DNA of 64,000 nucleotides, from assembly GCF_002940685.1 (NCBI RefSeq), contig NZ_PNFP01000006.1, forward strand, positions 345,498 through 409,497, written 5' to 3'. Numbering within the stretch: the stretch's first letter is position 1; each line of letters starts with the position of its first letter. Both the position numbers and the translations under genes were made by a program. Positions 1 to 8,869 of the stretch are shown piece by piece. The stretch comes from Ensifer adhaerens. Lineage in GTDB: Bacteria > Pseudomonadota > Alphaproteobacteria > Rhizobiales > Rhizobiaceae. The notes beneath the pieces are model-generated. The model did no database searches, was not told where the DNA came from, and was given only the letters and a program-made list of their open reading frames with translations.

Positions 1-206
1 AGGCCGAGGGCGTCCTGAACGGCCGAGAGGGCCTTGTTGTCCGAACGCATGGTGGTTGCGATCGACCAGTAAGCAGCGTTGTCAGCAGCGGTGCCGACGC
101 GCAGACCCGACGAAATGCGCTCCTGGGTGGTTTCCATCGAGGAGTTGATCGAACGCAGGGTGGCGAGTGCGCCCATGGCGGAAGAGTTGGTCAGAATGCT
201 CGTCAT
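1..206 (-). CDS. flagellin, N-terminal part (cut by window edge)
   Basis: This is the first 68 codons of a flagellin subunit, running off the left edge. The visible part is the conserved D0/D1 N-terminal helix that packs inside the filament. It starts at an ATG at 206 with AAGGGG about nine bases upstream. It is almost the same DNA as the start of the neighbouring complete flagellin: 200 of 206 bases match bases 1231-1436. In Sinorhizobium the flaA-flaB-flaD-flaC genes lie in tandem, so this is probably flaB, but the fragment cannot separate the paralogues. A hairpin terminator and about 200 bases of leader separate it from the upstream flagellin, so it probably has its own promoter. Confidence 0.9.
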   Translation of the reverse strand, partial: MTSILTNSSAMGALATLRSINSSMETTQERISSGLRVGTAADNAAYWSIATTMRSDNKALSAVQDALG

Positions 207-417
207 TGGCTGAGTGCCCCTTGTTGGCAAAGATGAAATGGAAAGGGACATTCCGGGATTACCGGGAAACGGCGGTCAGCCTCATGCCTGCTGACGCTCT
301 GAACTGTTCGGGTCAACCCGCCGTTTCGATGCTTACAACAAACACCATCGTGGTTAACGAACCCTAAAACCCAGAGAAACTTTTCGAAGTTTTTTCAGTG
401 CATTGGCGACAACGAAA

Positions 418-443
418 AACCGCGCCTCTTGCGAGGCGCGGTT
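418..443 (-). terminator. hairpin terminator after flaA
   Basis: A perfect 11-bp stem (AACCGCGCCTC / GAGGCGCGGTT) with a TTGC loop lies about 50 bases past the flaA stop. On the minus strand it is followed by a short T-rich stretch, as expected for an intrinsic terminator. Confidence 0.8.
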
Positions 444-494
444 TCGTTTCGTCTGCCGGGAGCGGGCCGTGGCCCGCCCCTTTCAGCCTACCGA

Positions 495-1436
495 TTAACG
501 GAAGAGCGACAGGACGTTCTGCGAGTTCGAGTTGGCGATCGAAAGCGCCTGGATGCCGAGCTGCTGCTGCGTCTGCAGAGCCTTCAGGCGGGTCGATTCC
601 TCGTTCATGTCGGCGTCGACGAGGCGGCCAACGCCCTTCTCGATCGAGTCCGAGAGGTTTTCGACGAAGCCCTTCTGCAGGTCGATACGAGCGTTGAGCG
701 CACCGAGGTCGGCAGCCGCGTCGGTCATCTGCGTCAGGACGGAGTCGACACCCGACAGAGCCTGGGCCAGCGAGCCGGTCGTCATGTTGGTGATGTCGAG
801 CGTCAGGACGCTGAAGTTCAGCGAGATGGTCGCACCGCCGGTCGAGTCCATGTAGGAGATGTTGCTGGAGAGCAGGCCCGTGCCGGTCGTGTTGTAGGCC
901 GTGCCGTTCATCTCGATCAGCGAGCTCTTGTTGGTGTCGTACTGCAGCGTCGTCAGGCTGACATTGCCCTTGGCGTCGCGGTTGAACGAACCGACAACAG
1001 ACTTGGTGCCGACAGCGTTGTTGGCGTCGTGGTAGACCCAGTTTTCGCCGGAGAAGGAAGCCGACTTGGCAATGCTCACGAGCTGGTTCTGCAGCTCCTT
1101 GATTTCCTTCTGGATCTTGCTCTTGTCAACGCCCGGCTCGCTGGCGGTAACCAGCTTCTTCTTGATTTCGTCGACGACGTCCTTGGAGTTTTCCATGGCC
1201 GACGAAGCAACGTCGGTCTTGGCGGCGCCGAGGCCGAGGGCGTCCTGAACGGCCGAGAGGGCCTTGTTGTCCGAACGCATGGTGGTGGCGATCGACCAGT
1301 AAGCGGCGTTGTCAGCAGCGGTGCCGACGCGCAGACCCGACGAAATGCGCTCCTGGGTGGTTTCCATCGAGGAGTTGATCGAACGCAGGGTGGCGAGTGC
1401 GCCCATGGCGGAAGAATTGGTGATGATGCTCGTCAT
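495..1436 (-). CDS. flaA: flagellin (short type)
   Basis: This encodes a filament subunit exported through the flagellar type III apparatus. It has 313 residues: an N-terminal flagellin domain (about residues 5-140), a short central region, and a C-terminal flagellin domain (about 230-313) ending in the usual Leu/Phe/Arg tail. There is little room for outer D2/D3 domains, so this is a minimal flagellin, nearer the size of Agrobacterium FlaA than the roughly 395-residue S. meliloti subunits. The start ATG has AAGGGA ten bases upstream. It ends in its own hairpin at 418-443. Flagellin identity is secure. The symbol rests on its position as the flagellin nearest fliP in Sinorhizobium-like clusters. 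Confidence 0.9.
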   Translation of the reverse strand: MTSIITNSSAMGALATLRSINSSMETTQERISSGLRVGTAADNAAYWSIATTMRSDNKALSAVQDALGLGAAKTDVASSAMENSKDVVDEIKKKLVTASEPGVDKSKIQKEIKELQNQLVSIAKSASFSGENWVYHDANNAVGTKSVVGSFNRDAKGNVSLTTLQYDTNKSSLIEMNGTAYNTTGTGLLSSNISYMDSTGGATISLNFSVLTLDITNMTTGSLAQALSGVDSVLTQMTDAAADLGALNARIDLQKGFVENLSDSIEKGVGRLVDADMNEESTRLKALQTQQQLGIQALSIANSNSQNVLSLFR

Positions 1437-1808
1437 TAGAGTGTCCCTTGATTACTTTAGACGATTTTGGGGGACATACCGGACTTACCGGTGATGGCGG
1501 ATCGGCTTCATGCCACTCGGTTCCAACAATCTCGGAAGAAACCAAACCCGTCATGTAAAATCGACTATCGCCGGCAAAGCTTGAGAATTGATTAAGTGCG
1601 CCAGCGCGCCTGAGCCCAGACAATTTATACTTAACAAGACTTTAACTTCACACTTGGGAGCACCGATGGCACTGGGCCGCGGACGCGGGTAACGGCCAGC
1701 GAGCACGGGATCGCTCATGCCTGAGGCAAGCTCCCCCGGGTAAACTCGGCATCAAACATGGTCTAGCAAGCCGGCGCCGGTCGCCGCGCATCTTCGACGG
1801 AGCACTCA
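1437..1808. promoter_or_regulatory. divergent region between flaA and the GT41 gene
   Basis: This 372-base gap carries the leader of flaA (minus) and of the glycosyltransferase (plus). It holds no convincing gene. Bases 1716-1732 share a 17-base element with the fliN leader (15698-15714), centred on the palindrome TGCCTGAGGCA. The glycosyltransferase start is preceded by CGGAG. Confidence 0.5.
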
Positions 1809-3722
1809 GTGAACGCCCAAGCCATCTTTTCGACAGCTTCCCGGCACTACCAGAAGGGACAGTATACGGACGCGCTCACCCAATTGAACGCGCTGATGGA
1901 GCTTAACCGCGACACCAAGACCTATGTGCTCCTGGCGAAGGTGCTTTCCAAGCTTGGCTTCAAGCCGGAAGCGGCGCGCGCCTACCAGCTCGCCGGCGAA
2001 GCCGGTGGCTCACGGGCAGAAGACTATCTGAGCGAGGCCATGAAGCTCTACTTCCTCAACGGCAACGAGGACGAGGCATTGAGCATCGGCCTGCCGCTTC
2101 TGGATAAAGCCAAGACCGACGCCGAGATCGCCTTCATCATCGCCTCGATCTTCTTAAAACGGGGCGAGAAACAGATCCTCGGCCTCTTCAAGACACCGCT
2201 GACGCTCAGCAAGAACCACCTTCACAACGGACTTGCCTTCAAACTGCTGACCGCAGACATCAACGACATGCAGGATCGTGATGCGCTCGCCAATCTCTTC
2301 CGCAACTATCCGAAGAACGTAACGTTGCGAGCGGCCTATCTCGTCTATGCGCGCGAAGCCAATGATTATCCCGATATGGAGAAATACGATCGCGATACCC
2401 AGAAGGAACTGAAAGCGGGGGAAACCGCCTTTATCGTCGCCGAGGCACCATACTATCACGCTACCTGGTGCGGTGACGAGCGCCTGAACCGTATCGCCGG
2501 CAGCCAGCTTCACCCGTTCCCCCCGAGCTTGACGGAAACGCGCCGCAGCGTGCCGCACCGCTGGGGCGAACGCATCCGCATAGGCTATGTGTCGTCGGAC
2601 TTCTGGGACGATCACGCAACGATGAAGCTCTTGAAGTCGGTACTGATGGCGCATGACAAGAGCCGCTTCGACGTGACGCTGTTCTGCCATACCGGCAGCA
2701 TGCACGTGACGCGCGACAAGGACATCCGCGAAAAATGGGGCCGCATCGTCCAGATCGGCGACCTCAGCGACCAGCAGACGGCCGAACTCATCCGCCGGGA
2801 AAACATAGACATCCTGATCGATCTCAAGGGTCATACGCTGGATAGCCGCGTCTTGATCTTCAACCAGGCCGCAGCGCCGATCCAGGTGGGATGGCTCGGC
2901 TTTCCCGGAACGACCGCCAACGTCGATCTCGACTACATCATCGGCGACCCCTACGTCCTTCCCGACGCCAGCAAGGCGTTCTACCACGAAAAATACTGCC
3001 GCCTGCCGGAGACCTACCAGCCCAACGACCCTTACGAGCGGCCGCGTCCCGGCTCCGTTTCCAGAGAGATGGTCGGCCTTCCCGAAGGCGCGTTCGTCTT
3101 CGCGTCGTTCAACACCAACCGCAAGATCTCGCTGCAGACAATCAATCTCTGGATCGACATCCTCCGGCAAACGCCGGAAAGCCACCTGTGGCTCATGTGC
3201 GACCGCAAGGACGCGCGCGCGAACCTGTTGGCCAAGTTCAAGAGCGCCGGCATCGACACGAAGCGCATCATCCTGTGCAACAAGATGCCGTACCAGAACC
3301 ACATCACCCGTATTCCCCTTGCCGACGTCGGTCTCGACACCTTCCCCTACAACGGCCACACCACGACCTCCGAGAAGCTTTGGGCCGGCCTGCCGGTCCT
3401 GACCTTCAAGGGTACCAACTTCGCTTCGCGCGTGAGCGAAAGCCTGTTGAACGCCATCGGCCTGCCGGAGCTCGTGGCTGAGGGGCCGGAAGACTACGTC
3501 AAGCAAGCCGTCGCGCTCTACAACAACCGTGACAAGGTTGCCGAGTATCGACAGCGGCTTGAGGAAAACCGGTTCCGAATGCCGTTGTTCGACGCCGAAC
3601 GCTTCTGCCTGCATCTTGAGAAGGGTTACGAAATGATGGTTGATCGCGCCAAGCGCGGACTTGTCCCTGATCACATCGACGTCCCGGCATTGCCGGCGCG
3701 AAGCGGCTCGTTCGAGCGCTGA
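1809..3722 (+). CDS. TPR-GT41 (SPINDLY-type) glycosyltransferase, probable flagellin O-glycosyltransferase
   Basis: This 637-residue protein has a helical TPR-like N-terminus (about residues 1-190) and a C-terminal GT41 / O-GlcNAc-transferase catalytic domain (about 255-620). Characteristic segments include IGYVSSDFWDDH, ILIDLKGHT, QVGWLGFPGTT and DTFPYNGHTTTSEKLWAGLP, which form the nucleotide-sugar site. It starts at a GTG with CGGAG upstream. It sits between flagellin and fliP and ends in its own strong terminator, so it is probably a single-gene unit. Caulobacter FlmG has the same TPR-plus-glycosyltransferase layout and modifies flagellin. From layout and location I infer the same job here. 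The sugar and the target residues are unknown. Confidence 0.8.
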   Translation: MNAQAIFSTASRHYQKGQYTDALTQLNALMELNRDTKTYVLLAKVLSKLGFKPEAARAYQLAGEAGGSRAEDYLSEAMKLYFLNGNEDEALSIGLPLLDKAKTDAEIAFIIASIFLKRGEKQILGLFKTPLTLSKNHLHNGLAFKLLTADINDMQDRDALANLFRNYPKNVTLRAAYLVYAREANDYPDMEKYDRDTQKELKAGETAFIVAEAPYYHATWCGDERLNRIAGSQLHPFPPSLTETRRSVPHRWGERIRIGYVSSDFWDDHATMKLLKSVLMAHDKSRFDVTLFCHTGSMHVTRDKDIREKWGRIVQIGDLSDQQTAELIRRENIDILIDLKGHTLDSRVLIFNQAAAPIQVGWLGFPGTTANVDLDYIIGDPYVLPDASKAFYHEKYCRLPETYQPNDPYERPRPGSVSREMVGLPEGAFVFASFNTNRKISLQTINLWIDILRQTPESHLWLMCDRKDARANLLAKFKSAGIDTKRIILCNKMPYQNHITRIPLADVGLDTFPYNGHTTTSEKLWAGLPVLTFKGTNFASRVSESLLNAIGLPELVAEGPEDYVKQAVALYNNRDKVAEYRQRLEENRFRMPLFDAERFCLHLEKGYEMMVDRAKRGLVPDHIDVPALPARSGSFER

Positions 3723-3743
3723 ACGGCGATCCCCCTCAAAGAC

Positions 3744-3776
3744 AAAAGGCAGCGCCGCGGCGCTGCCTTTTTTGTT
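3744..3776 (+). terminator. intrinsic terminator of the GT41 gene
   Basis: A GC-rich perfect inverted repeat (AGGCAGCGCC / GGCGCTGCCT, two-base loop) flanked by A-run and T-run lies about 25 bases after the stop. The flanks make it potentially active in both directions. The next 140 bases to fliP hold nothing I recognise. Confidence 0.9.
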
Positions 3777-3914
3777 GTCGCGTTTTGAAGATCGCAGGCC
3801 CCGATGGCGGGATTGTTCCGAAGTGCGGCGCGCTGAAGCGGACGCACTGCAGCCGTTCGGAAGCGGCTCGTTTGTCGCCGTCGTTCCTTTGCTTCGCGCG
3901 CTTGCGCGACAGGC

Positions 3915-4652
3915 CTAACTGAAGGAGCGCACCAGACTGCCGACGAGCAGATTCCAGCCGTCGATCAACACGAAGAAGAGGATCTTGAACGGCAGCGAGA
4001 TCGCTGTCGGCGGCAGCATCATCATGCCCATGGCCATGGTGATGGTGGCCACGATCAGGTCGATCACCAGGAACGGCAGCATGATCAGGAAGCCGATTTC
4101 AAAGCCGCGGCGAATTTCCGAGATCATGAAGGCCGGAACGAGCGCGCGCAGGTCGACCTTGTCGTCGACGACGACCGTCTGGCCCTTTTCCTTGGCGATA
4201 TCGATGAAGAGCTGCAGATCCTTGTCGCGGGTGTTGGCGAGCATGAAGTCGCGGAAGGGCTCGGTGATCCGCGGGATCGCCTCCGTCTCGGTGATCTGGT
4301 TCTTCATGAGCGGGTCGATGCCGTCGCGCCACGCGCGATCGAAAGTCGGCCCCATGACATAGAAGGTCATGAACAGCGCCAGCGAAACCATGATCATGTT
4401 GGACGGCGTGGTTGCCAGGCCCATGCCCGTGCGCAGGATGGCAAAGGCGATCACGAAGCGCGGAAAGCTGGTGACCATGATCAGGATGCCGGGGGCCACC
4501 GACAGCACGGTCAGAAGACCGAAGGTGCGGATGATCCACGACGCGGCAGAGCCGTCGATAGGCGTATTCAGGATATCAGAGGGGAAGCTCTGGGCGCCGG
4601 CGATACCGGACATCGCCATCATGGCAACTATAAAGGCGACTAGCCGGACCAT
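3915..4652 (-). CDS. fliP: flagellar type III export gate protein FliP
   Basis: FliP forms, with FliQ and FliR, the membrane pore through which rod, hook and filament proteins are exported. At 245 residues it has the normal FliP length. It has an N-terminal signal-like hydrophobic segment (about 3-20), then the typical pair of helices, the conserved MVTSFPRFVIAFAILR stretch, a large soluble loop, and two C-terminal helices near GFLIMLPFLVIDLIVATI. It is the last gene of the minus-strand run that begins near flgF, nine bases after fliL. fliQ, fliR and flhA are not in the window. Confidence 0.96.
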   Translation of the reverse strand: MVRLVAFIVAMMAMSGIAGAQSFPSDILNTPIDGSAASWIIRTFGLLTVLSVAPGILIMVTSFPRFVIAFAILRTGMGLATTPSNMIMVSLALFMTFYVMGPTFDRAWRDGIDPLMKNQITETEAIPRITEPFRDFMLANTRDKDLQLFIDIAKEKGQTVVVDDKVDLRALVPAFMISEIRRGFEIGFLIMLPFLVIDLIVATITMAMGMMMLPPTAISLPFKILFFVLIDGWNLLVGSLVRSFS

Positions 4653-4660
4653 TTACCGAA

Positions 4661-5158
4661 TCATTGGATGACGAAGGTTCTGAACATCACATTGGTTACG
4701 CGGCCATCGGAGCGCAGGTCAACCCGCTCCTGAATGTCATCCCGGAGATATTGAAAGCCGCGCGGTCCCTGGATCTGCTGCAGGGAAACGGTTTTCAGAT
4801 AGGCGGCGATGTCCTGGTGGATCTGCTCGGCCAGTTTGGGGTCGGGCGCGCCATCGAACTGCAGCGCCACTTCCAGGCGGATCCAGTTTTCCGAGGGATA
4901 GGCAAGGTTGGTGGTGATCGGCTCGAGCTGGACGACGCCGTTCGCCTCCGTCGCCACCTTCGGCAGACCCTCTTCGCCGGTCGCATTGGCCGCCGGCTCC
5001 GTGGTTGCCTCCACCTCGGCCTTCGGCGGAGGCGGGGCGAGTAGGCCGCCGACCAGCCAGCCGCCGCCACCGGCAACCAGCGTCAGCACGGCGATTGCCG
5101 CGATCGTCAGCACCTTCGACGGCTGCTTCGGGCCGTTGGCGGGGTCGAGTTCTTCCAT
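4661..5158 (-). CDS. fliL: flagellar basal-body protein FliL
   Basis: FliL is a single-pass inner-membrane protein that associates with the stator units around the basal body. The 165-residue product has a short cytoplasmic N-terminus, one transmembrane helix (about 18-40), a Pro/Ala/Glu-rich linker, and the periplasmic FliL domain ending in FRTFVIQ. I place the start at the ATG at 5158 (MEELDP). The frame stays open upstream, but those residues are an Arg/Gln-rich shadow of flgH. It is 23 bases from flgH and in the same operon. Confidence 0.94.
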   Translation of the reverse strand: MEELDPANGPKQPSKVLTIAAIAVLTLVAGGGGWLVGGLLAPPPPKAEVEATTEPAANATGEEGLPKVATEANGVVQLEPITTNLAYPSENWIRLEVALQFDGAPDPKLAEQIHQDIAAYLKTVSLQQIQGPRGFQYLRDDIQERVDLRSDGRVTNVMFRTFVIQ

Positions 5159-5181
5159 CTTGCCGTTCCCTGCCGATCGGA

Positions 5182-5895
5182 TCAGATCGGCGAAAATAGA
5201 TCCATGAACTGCTGGCCGTAGGGCGGCTGCTGCACTTCGGTCAGGCGACCGCGGCCGCCATAGGAGATGCGCGCCTCGGCAATGCGGTCGTAGGAGATGA
5301 CGTTGTCGGCATCGACGTCCCGCGGCCGGACGATGCCGGCGACGTTGAGGATGCGCAGTTCGTGGTTGACGCGCACTTCCTGCGAGCCGCTGATCAAGAG
5401 GTTGCCGTTTTCGAGAACGCCGGTGACAACCGCCGCGACGAGCACCCGCAGCTTCTCCGAACGCTCCGTCGTGCCGTCGCCTTCGGTTTTGGTGTTGGAC
5501 CCATATTTCAGGTTGCCCTCCCAGCCAAAATCGCTGACCTCCGACTTGCCATTGGCGCCGACGTTGAAGCCGCTGGTGTTCTTGCGGCTTCGATCGGTCT
5601 TGTTGTCGAAGGTGGCACCTTCGTTGATCTTGATGTCGACCGTCAGGATGTCGCCGACATTGATGGCGCGCGCGTCCTTGAAGAGCGCCGACTGCTGGTC
5701 GTTCCACAGCGAATAGCCGTTCACCATCTGGCGCGGCTGTTTCGGGTACATCGCCAGCTGCGGCGTCTGCGAGTACTGCAGGCCGCTGCCGATCGGGCTC
5801 ATCGACGGCGCGCGGCCGATCTCGTTGAGCGCCTGGTTCTGACATCCCGCAAGGAGGGCGGCCCCGGTCAGCATGGCCGTTAGACGCGTTTTCAT
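5182..5895 (-). CDS. flgH: flagellar L-ring protein FlgH
   Basis: FlgH is the outer-membrane lipoprotein that forms the L ring, a bushing for the rod. The 237-residue product has a lipoprotein signal with lipobox LAGC (Cys18) and the family body with the SLWNDQQSALFKDARAINVGDILTV region and the conserved LRILNVAGIVRPRDV segment. Its start overlaps the motE stop by four bases, which suggests translational coupling. Confidence 0.96.
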   Translation of the reverse strand: MKTRLTAMLTGAALLAGCQNQALNEIGRAPSMSPIGSGLQYSQTPQLAMYPKQPRQMVNGYSLWNDQQSALFKDARAINVGDILTVDIKINEGATFDNKTDRSRKNTSGFNVGANGKSEVSDFGWEGNLKYGSNTKTEGDGTTERSEKLRVLVAAVVTGVLENGNLLISGSQEVRVNHELRILNVAGIVRPRDVDADNVISYDRIAEARISYGGRGRLTEVQQPPYGQQFMDLFSPI

Positions 5896-6431
5896 GATGG
5901 TTCCTTCGAGGTATTCGGGTCGGTGGCGCTCGATATGATGTTGGTAAGGATCGCCGCCTTCTCGTCGGTCATCTCGCTCAAGATCAGCGAGGACTGGCGC
6001 GGCGGCAGCCGCATGACGATGGCGGCGGCAATCTCCGGCCTCACCATTTCAAGCTTGCCGGCGGCTGCGTCCGGCTTCATCGTCTTGTAGATATCGACAA
6101 GGCCGAGCTCAGCCTGCTTGAGGAAGTCGTTGCGACGCTTCAGCCAGTCTTCGTATTCTTCGCGACGTTTCTCCAGGGTCGCGATGCGCTCGTCGATGCC
6201 TGCCTGAAGCGTCTCGAGATCCTTGCGCTGCAGCACGTAGCGCTGGTCGCGCGCCGCATCGGCAATGTTGGTGCAGAACTGCTGGATCTCGTTCTGCGTC
6301 GCGTCGCTGGCGGGCGGCGCCGTAACGTCCTGGGCAAAGGCGCCAGGCATCGACAGCATGGACGCGACAGCCGCTGCGGCGAGCAGCAGCTTGCGGGTCC
6401 GGCCGAGAGAGTGATTGTCATTTGCCGTCAT
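5892..6431 (-). CDS. motE: MotE, periplasmic motility chaperone
   Basis: This 179-residue exported protein has an N-terminal signal peptide ending near GAFA (about residue 33), a helical coiled-coil-like middle (about 60-115) and a C-terminal segment resembling the MgtE N-terminal domain (EIAAAIVMRLPPRQSSLILSEM). In S. meliloti MotE lies at this position between flgI and flgH and acts as a chaperone for the periplasmic motor protein MotC. Position, size and domain all agree. It overlaps flgI and flgH by four bases on each side. Confidence 0.88.
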   Translation of the reverse strand: MTANDNHSLGRTRKLLLAAAAVASMLSMPGAFAQDVTAPPASDATQNEIQQFCTNIADAARDQRYVLQRKDLETLQAGIDERIATLEKRREEYEDWLKRRNDFLKQAELGLVDIYKTMKPDAAAGKLEMVRPEIAAAIVMRLPPRQSSLILSEMTDEKAAILTNIISSATDPNTSKEPS

Positions 6432-7543
6432 TGCAGCACGAGCTCCGCCTGGAGGGCACCGGCCGTCTTGATGCTCTGCAGGATGGCGATGATGCCATCC
6501 GGCTTGACGCCGATATTGTTGAGGCCGGCGACGAGCGAACGCAGGCTCGATCCGTTGAGGATCGCCACCGTGCCGCCGTCCGACTGCGCGTTGATCGTCG
6601 TGTTCGGTTCCATCTCCGTCTGTCCGCGCGAGAAGGGCAGCGGCTGCACGACCGTCGGTGTCTCACTGACCTCGACAGTGAGAGTGCCGTAACTCACTGC
6701 CACTTCGTTGACCCGGACATCCTGGCCGATCACGATCGTACCGGTGCGCTCATTGATAACGACGCGCGCCGGCACATCAGTCTCGATGACAAGGTTTTCG
6801 ATGTCGGCCATCAGCCGGGCGAGATCCGCCATCTTCGGCTTTTCGACGAGAACGGCCTGGCTATCGCGCGCCTCGGCAATGCGTCCGCCATACTGCTGGG
6901 CCGCATATTTGTTGATCGCAGCCGCCATGCCGACAGCGGTCGAGAAGTCCGGGTTGCGCAATTGCAGAACGAGGTTGAAGCCGTCCTTGAACTTGGACGG
7001 AAGCTCGCGCTCGATGATGGCGCCGTTCGGCACGCGCCCGGCTGTCGTGACGCCCTGGTTAAGGGTCGCGGCGTCGCCCTGAGCGTTGAAGCCGGTCACG
7101 ACGACGGAGCCTTGCGCCACCGCATAGATCTGACCGTCGGCGCCGGAAAGCGACGTCATCACCAGAGTGCCGCCGCGCAACGAGGTGGAATCACCGAGCG
7201 AGCCGACGGTTACGTCGACGCGACTGCCGGGGCTCGCGAAGGGGGGCAGCGTCGCCGTCACCAACACCGCCGCAACGTTGCGCGTGCGGGAATCGCCGCC
7301 CTGCGTGGAAATGCCAAGGTTCTGCAGCATCGCGCGGATCGACTGGTCGGTGAACGGCGACGAACGAAGGTTGTCGCCGGTTCCCTGAAGACCAACGACG
7401 AGGCCGTAGCCGATCAACTGGTTGTCGCGGCCCGCCTGGAGCGAGGCGACATCCTTGATCCTGGATGCGCCGAAGGCAGGCGTCAGTCCCACGGAGAACG
7501 CGACGGCCAGCGTCAGGAACCATTTGCATGCAAGCATTTTCAT
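6428..7543 (-). CDS. flgI: flagellar P-ring protein FlgI
   Basis: FlgI forms the periplasmic P ring around the rod. The 371-residue product has a cleavable signal peptide (about 1-25, ending near AFGA) and the conserved RIKDVASLQAGRDNQLIGYG start of the mature protein, as well as the SDGGTVAILNGSSLRSLV region near the C-terminus. Length is normal. It overlaps flgA upstream and motE downstream by four bases, typical of this tightly packed operon. Confidence 0.97.
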   Translation of the reverse strand: MKMLACKWFLTLAVAFSVGLTPAFGASRIKDVASLQAGRDNQLIGYGLVVGLQGTGDNLRSSPFTDQSIRAMLQNLGISTQGGDSRTRNVAAVLVTATLPPFASPGSRVDVTVGSLGDSTSLRGGTLVMTSLSGADGQIYAVAQGSVVVTGFNAQGDAATLNQGVTTAGRVPNGAIIERELPSKFKDGFNLVLQLRNPDFSTAVGMAAAINKYAAQQYGGRIAEARDSQAVLVEKPKMADLARLMADIENLVIETDVPARVVINERTGTIVIGQDVRVNEVAVSYGTLTVEVSETPTVVQPLPFSRGQTEMEPNTTINAQSDGGTVAILNGSSLRSLVAGLNNIGVKPDGIIAILQSIKTAGALQAELVLQ

Positions 7544-8052
7544 TTCGCCACCACATGGATAGTGCCGTCGGCCATCACCGTCCCGGAAACGATGACGCCG
7601 GTATCGATGTTACGCGCCCGGATGAGCTCGCCGACGGCGGCGTCCTGGAGCGGCGATCCGGCGGCGCTGATGGTCAGGCCGCCATTGCTGAAGACGAGGC
7701 GCACGGTCGAGCCGCGCTCGACGGCGTATTGCTCGCGAAGGGCGCTGACGAGGATCACCCGGCCGGGCAGAAGTGTACGCTTGGTGACCTTGCCGTCGAT
7801 TTCGTTCAAGGTTCTGACGTAGCCGTCGGCAAGGTCGGGATTGGTGACGTCGACCACTTCGACGCGGCTCGCGTCGACCGTCTCGCCCGGATAGATGGTC
7901 TGGGTGGGGATCACCGCCGTCGGCCGCTCCGCATGGCCTGCCGAAGGCAGCAGGAACGTGGCGGCAAGCAGGACGCCTGCCGCCAGCCGCCGCGCCTTGA
8001 ATGCGCGGCCGGCCTGCGAAGCCTCGATGTCTACGGATCGGCGAAACGTCAT
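7540..8052 (-). CDS. flgA: P-ring assembly chaperone FlgA
   Basis: FlgA is a periplasmic chaperone needed for FlgI to polymerise into the P ring. This 170-residue copy has an N-terminal basic stretch and hydrophobic signal segment (about 20-40) followed by a SAF-like domain (about 45-170). It includes VDVTNPDLADGYVRTLNEIDG and the C-terminal AAVGELIRARNIDTGVIVSG motif. It is short compared with enterobacterial FlgA, as is usual in rhizobia. It overlaps the flgI start by four bases. Confidence 0.92.
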   Translation of the reverse strand: MTFRRSVDIEASQAGRAFKARRLAAGVLLAATFLLPSAGHAERPTAVIPTQTIYPGETVDASRVEVVDVTNPDLADGYVRTLNEIDGKVTKRTLLPGRVILVSALREQYAVERGSTVRLVFSNGGLTISAAGSPLQDAAVGELIRARNIDTGVIVSGTVMADGTIHVVAK

Positions 8053-8069
8053 GTTTGCCCCCTTTTTCG

Positions 8070-8858
8070 TTACCTGAGGTTCTTGCTCACCGTGGCGGCC
8101 ATTTCGTCGGCCGCCTGAATGATCTTGGAGTTCATCTCGTAGGCGCGCTGCGCCGAGATGAGGTCGGTGATCTCCTTGACGGGATCGACGTTCGACGCTT
8201 CGAGGTACTTCTGCTTGATCTGGGCGAAGCCCGGATCCGCCGGGGTGCCGATGATCGGCTCGCCGGAGGCCGGCGTCTGCTTGAACAGGTTTTCGCCCTG
8301 CGGCTCCAGGCCCGCCTCGTTGACGAAATTGGCGACCGTCAACTGGCCGACTTCCTGCAGCGCCGGATCGTTGCCGATGCGCACCATCACCTGACCGGAC
8401 TTGGTAAAGACGATTTCCGTCGCATCCTGCGGAACGGTCACGCCCGGAACCACGGTGTAGCCGTCGATGGTGACGAGCTGGCCCTGGGCGTTCTTGTTGA
8501 ACGCGCCGGCGCGGGTGTAGACCGTTTCGCCGTCCGGCGTCTCGACCTGGAACCAGCCGCGGCCGATCAGCGCCAGGTCGTAGTCGTTGCCGGTCGAGAC
8601 CATGCTGCCCTGGATGTGAAGGTTGCGCACGGCGGCGGTCTGGACGCCGAGGCCGATGATCGCGCCTTCAGGAACGATCGCCTGGTTGGAGCGGTTCGGC
8701 ACGCCCTGGGCGCGCTCGGTCTGGTAGAGCAGATCGGAGAACTCGGCGCGCGCGCGCTTGTAGCCCGTCGTGTTGATGTTCGCGATGTTGTTCGCGATGA
8801 CTTCGAGGTTCAATTGCTGGGCGTTCATGCCGGTGGCGGCAATGGAAAGGGCCTTCAT
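8070..8858 (-). CDS. flgG: distal rod protein FlgG
   Basis: FlgG forms the distal rod of the flagellar axle. The 262-residue product shows the N-terminal rod/hook signature ([20 protein letters not shown] then [12 protein letters not shown]), the central FlgE/F/G domain, and the C-terminal axial domain with [17 protein letters not shown]. The start has a GAAGGAACG stretch upstream. It lies 17 bases before flgA and 11 after fliE. Confidence 0.97.
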   Translation of the reverse strand: MKALSIAATGMNAQQLNLEVIANNIANINTTGYKRARAEFSDLLYQTERAQGVPNRSNQAIVPEGAIIGLGVQTAAVRNLHIQGSMVSTGNDYDLALIGRGWFQVETPDGETVYTRAGAFNKNAQGQLVTIDGYTVVPGVTVPQDATEIVFTKSGQVMVRIGNDPALQEVGQLTVANFVNEAGLEPQGENLFKQTPASGEPIIGTPADPGFAQIKQKYLEASNVDPVKEITDLISAQRAYEMNSKIIQAADEMAATVSKNLR

Positions 8859-8869
8859 GTCTCGTTCCT

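Noticed and set aside
429..1439. Open plus-strand frame of 336 codons opposite flaA
   Set aside because: It is antisense to a clear flagellin gene; high GC at third positions creates such shadows, and it contains no recognisable domain.
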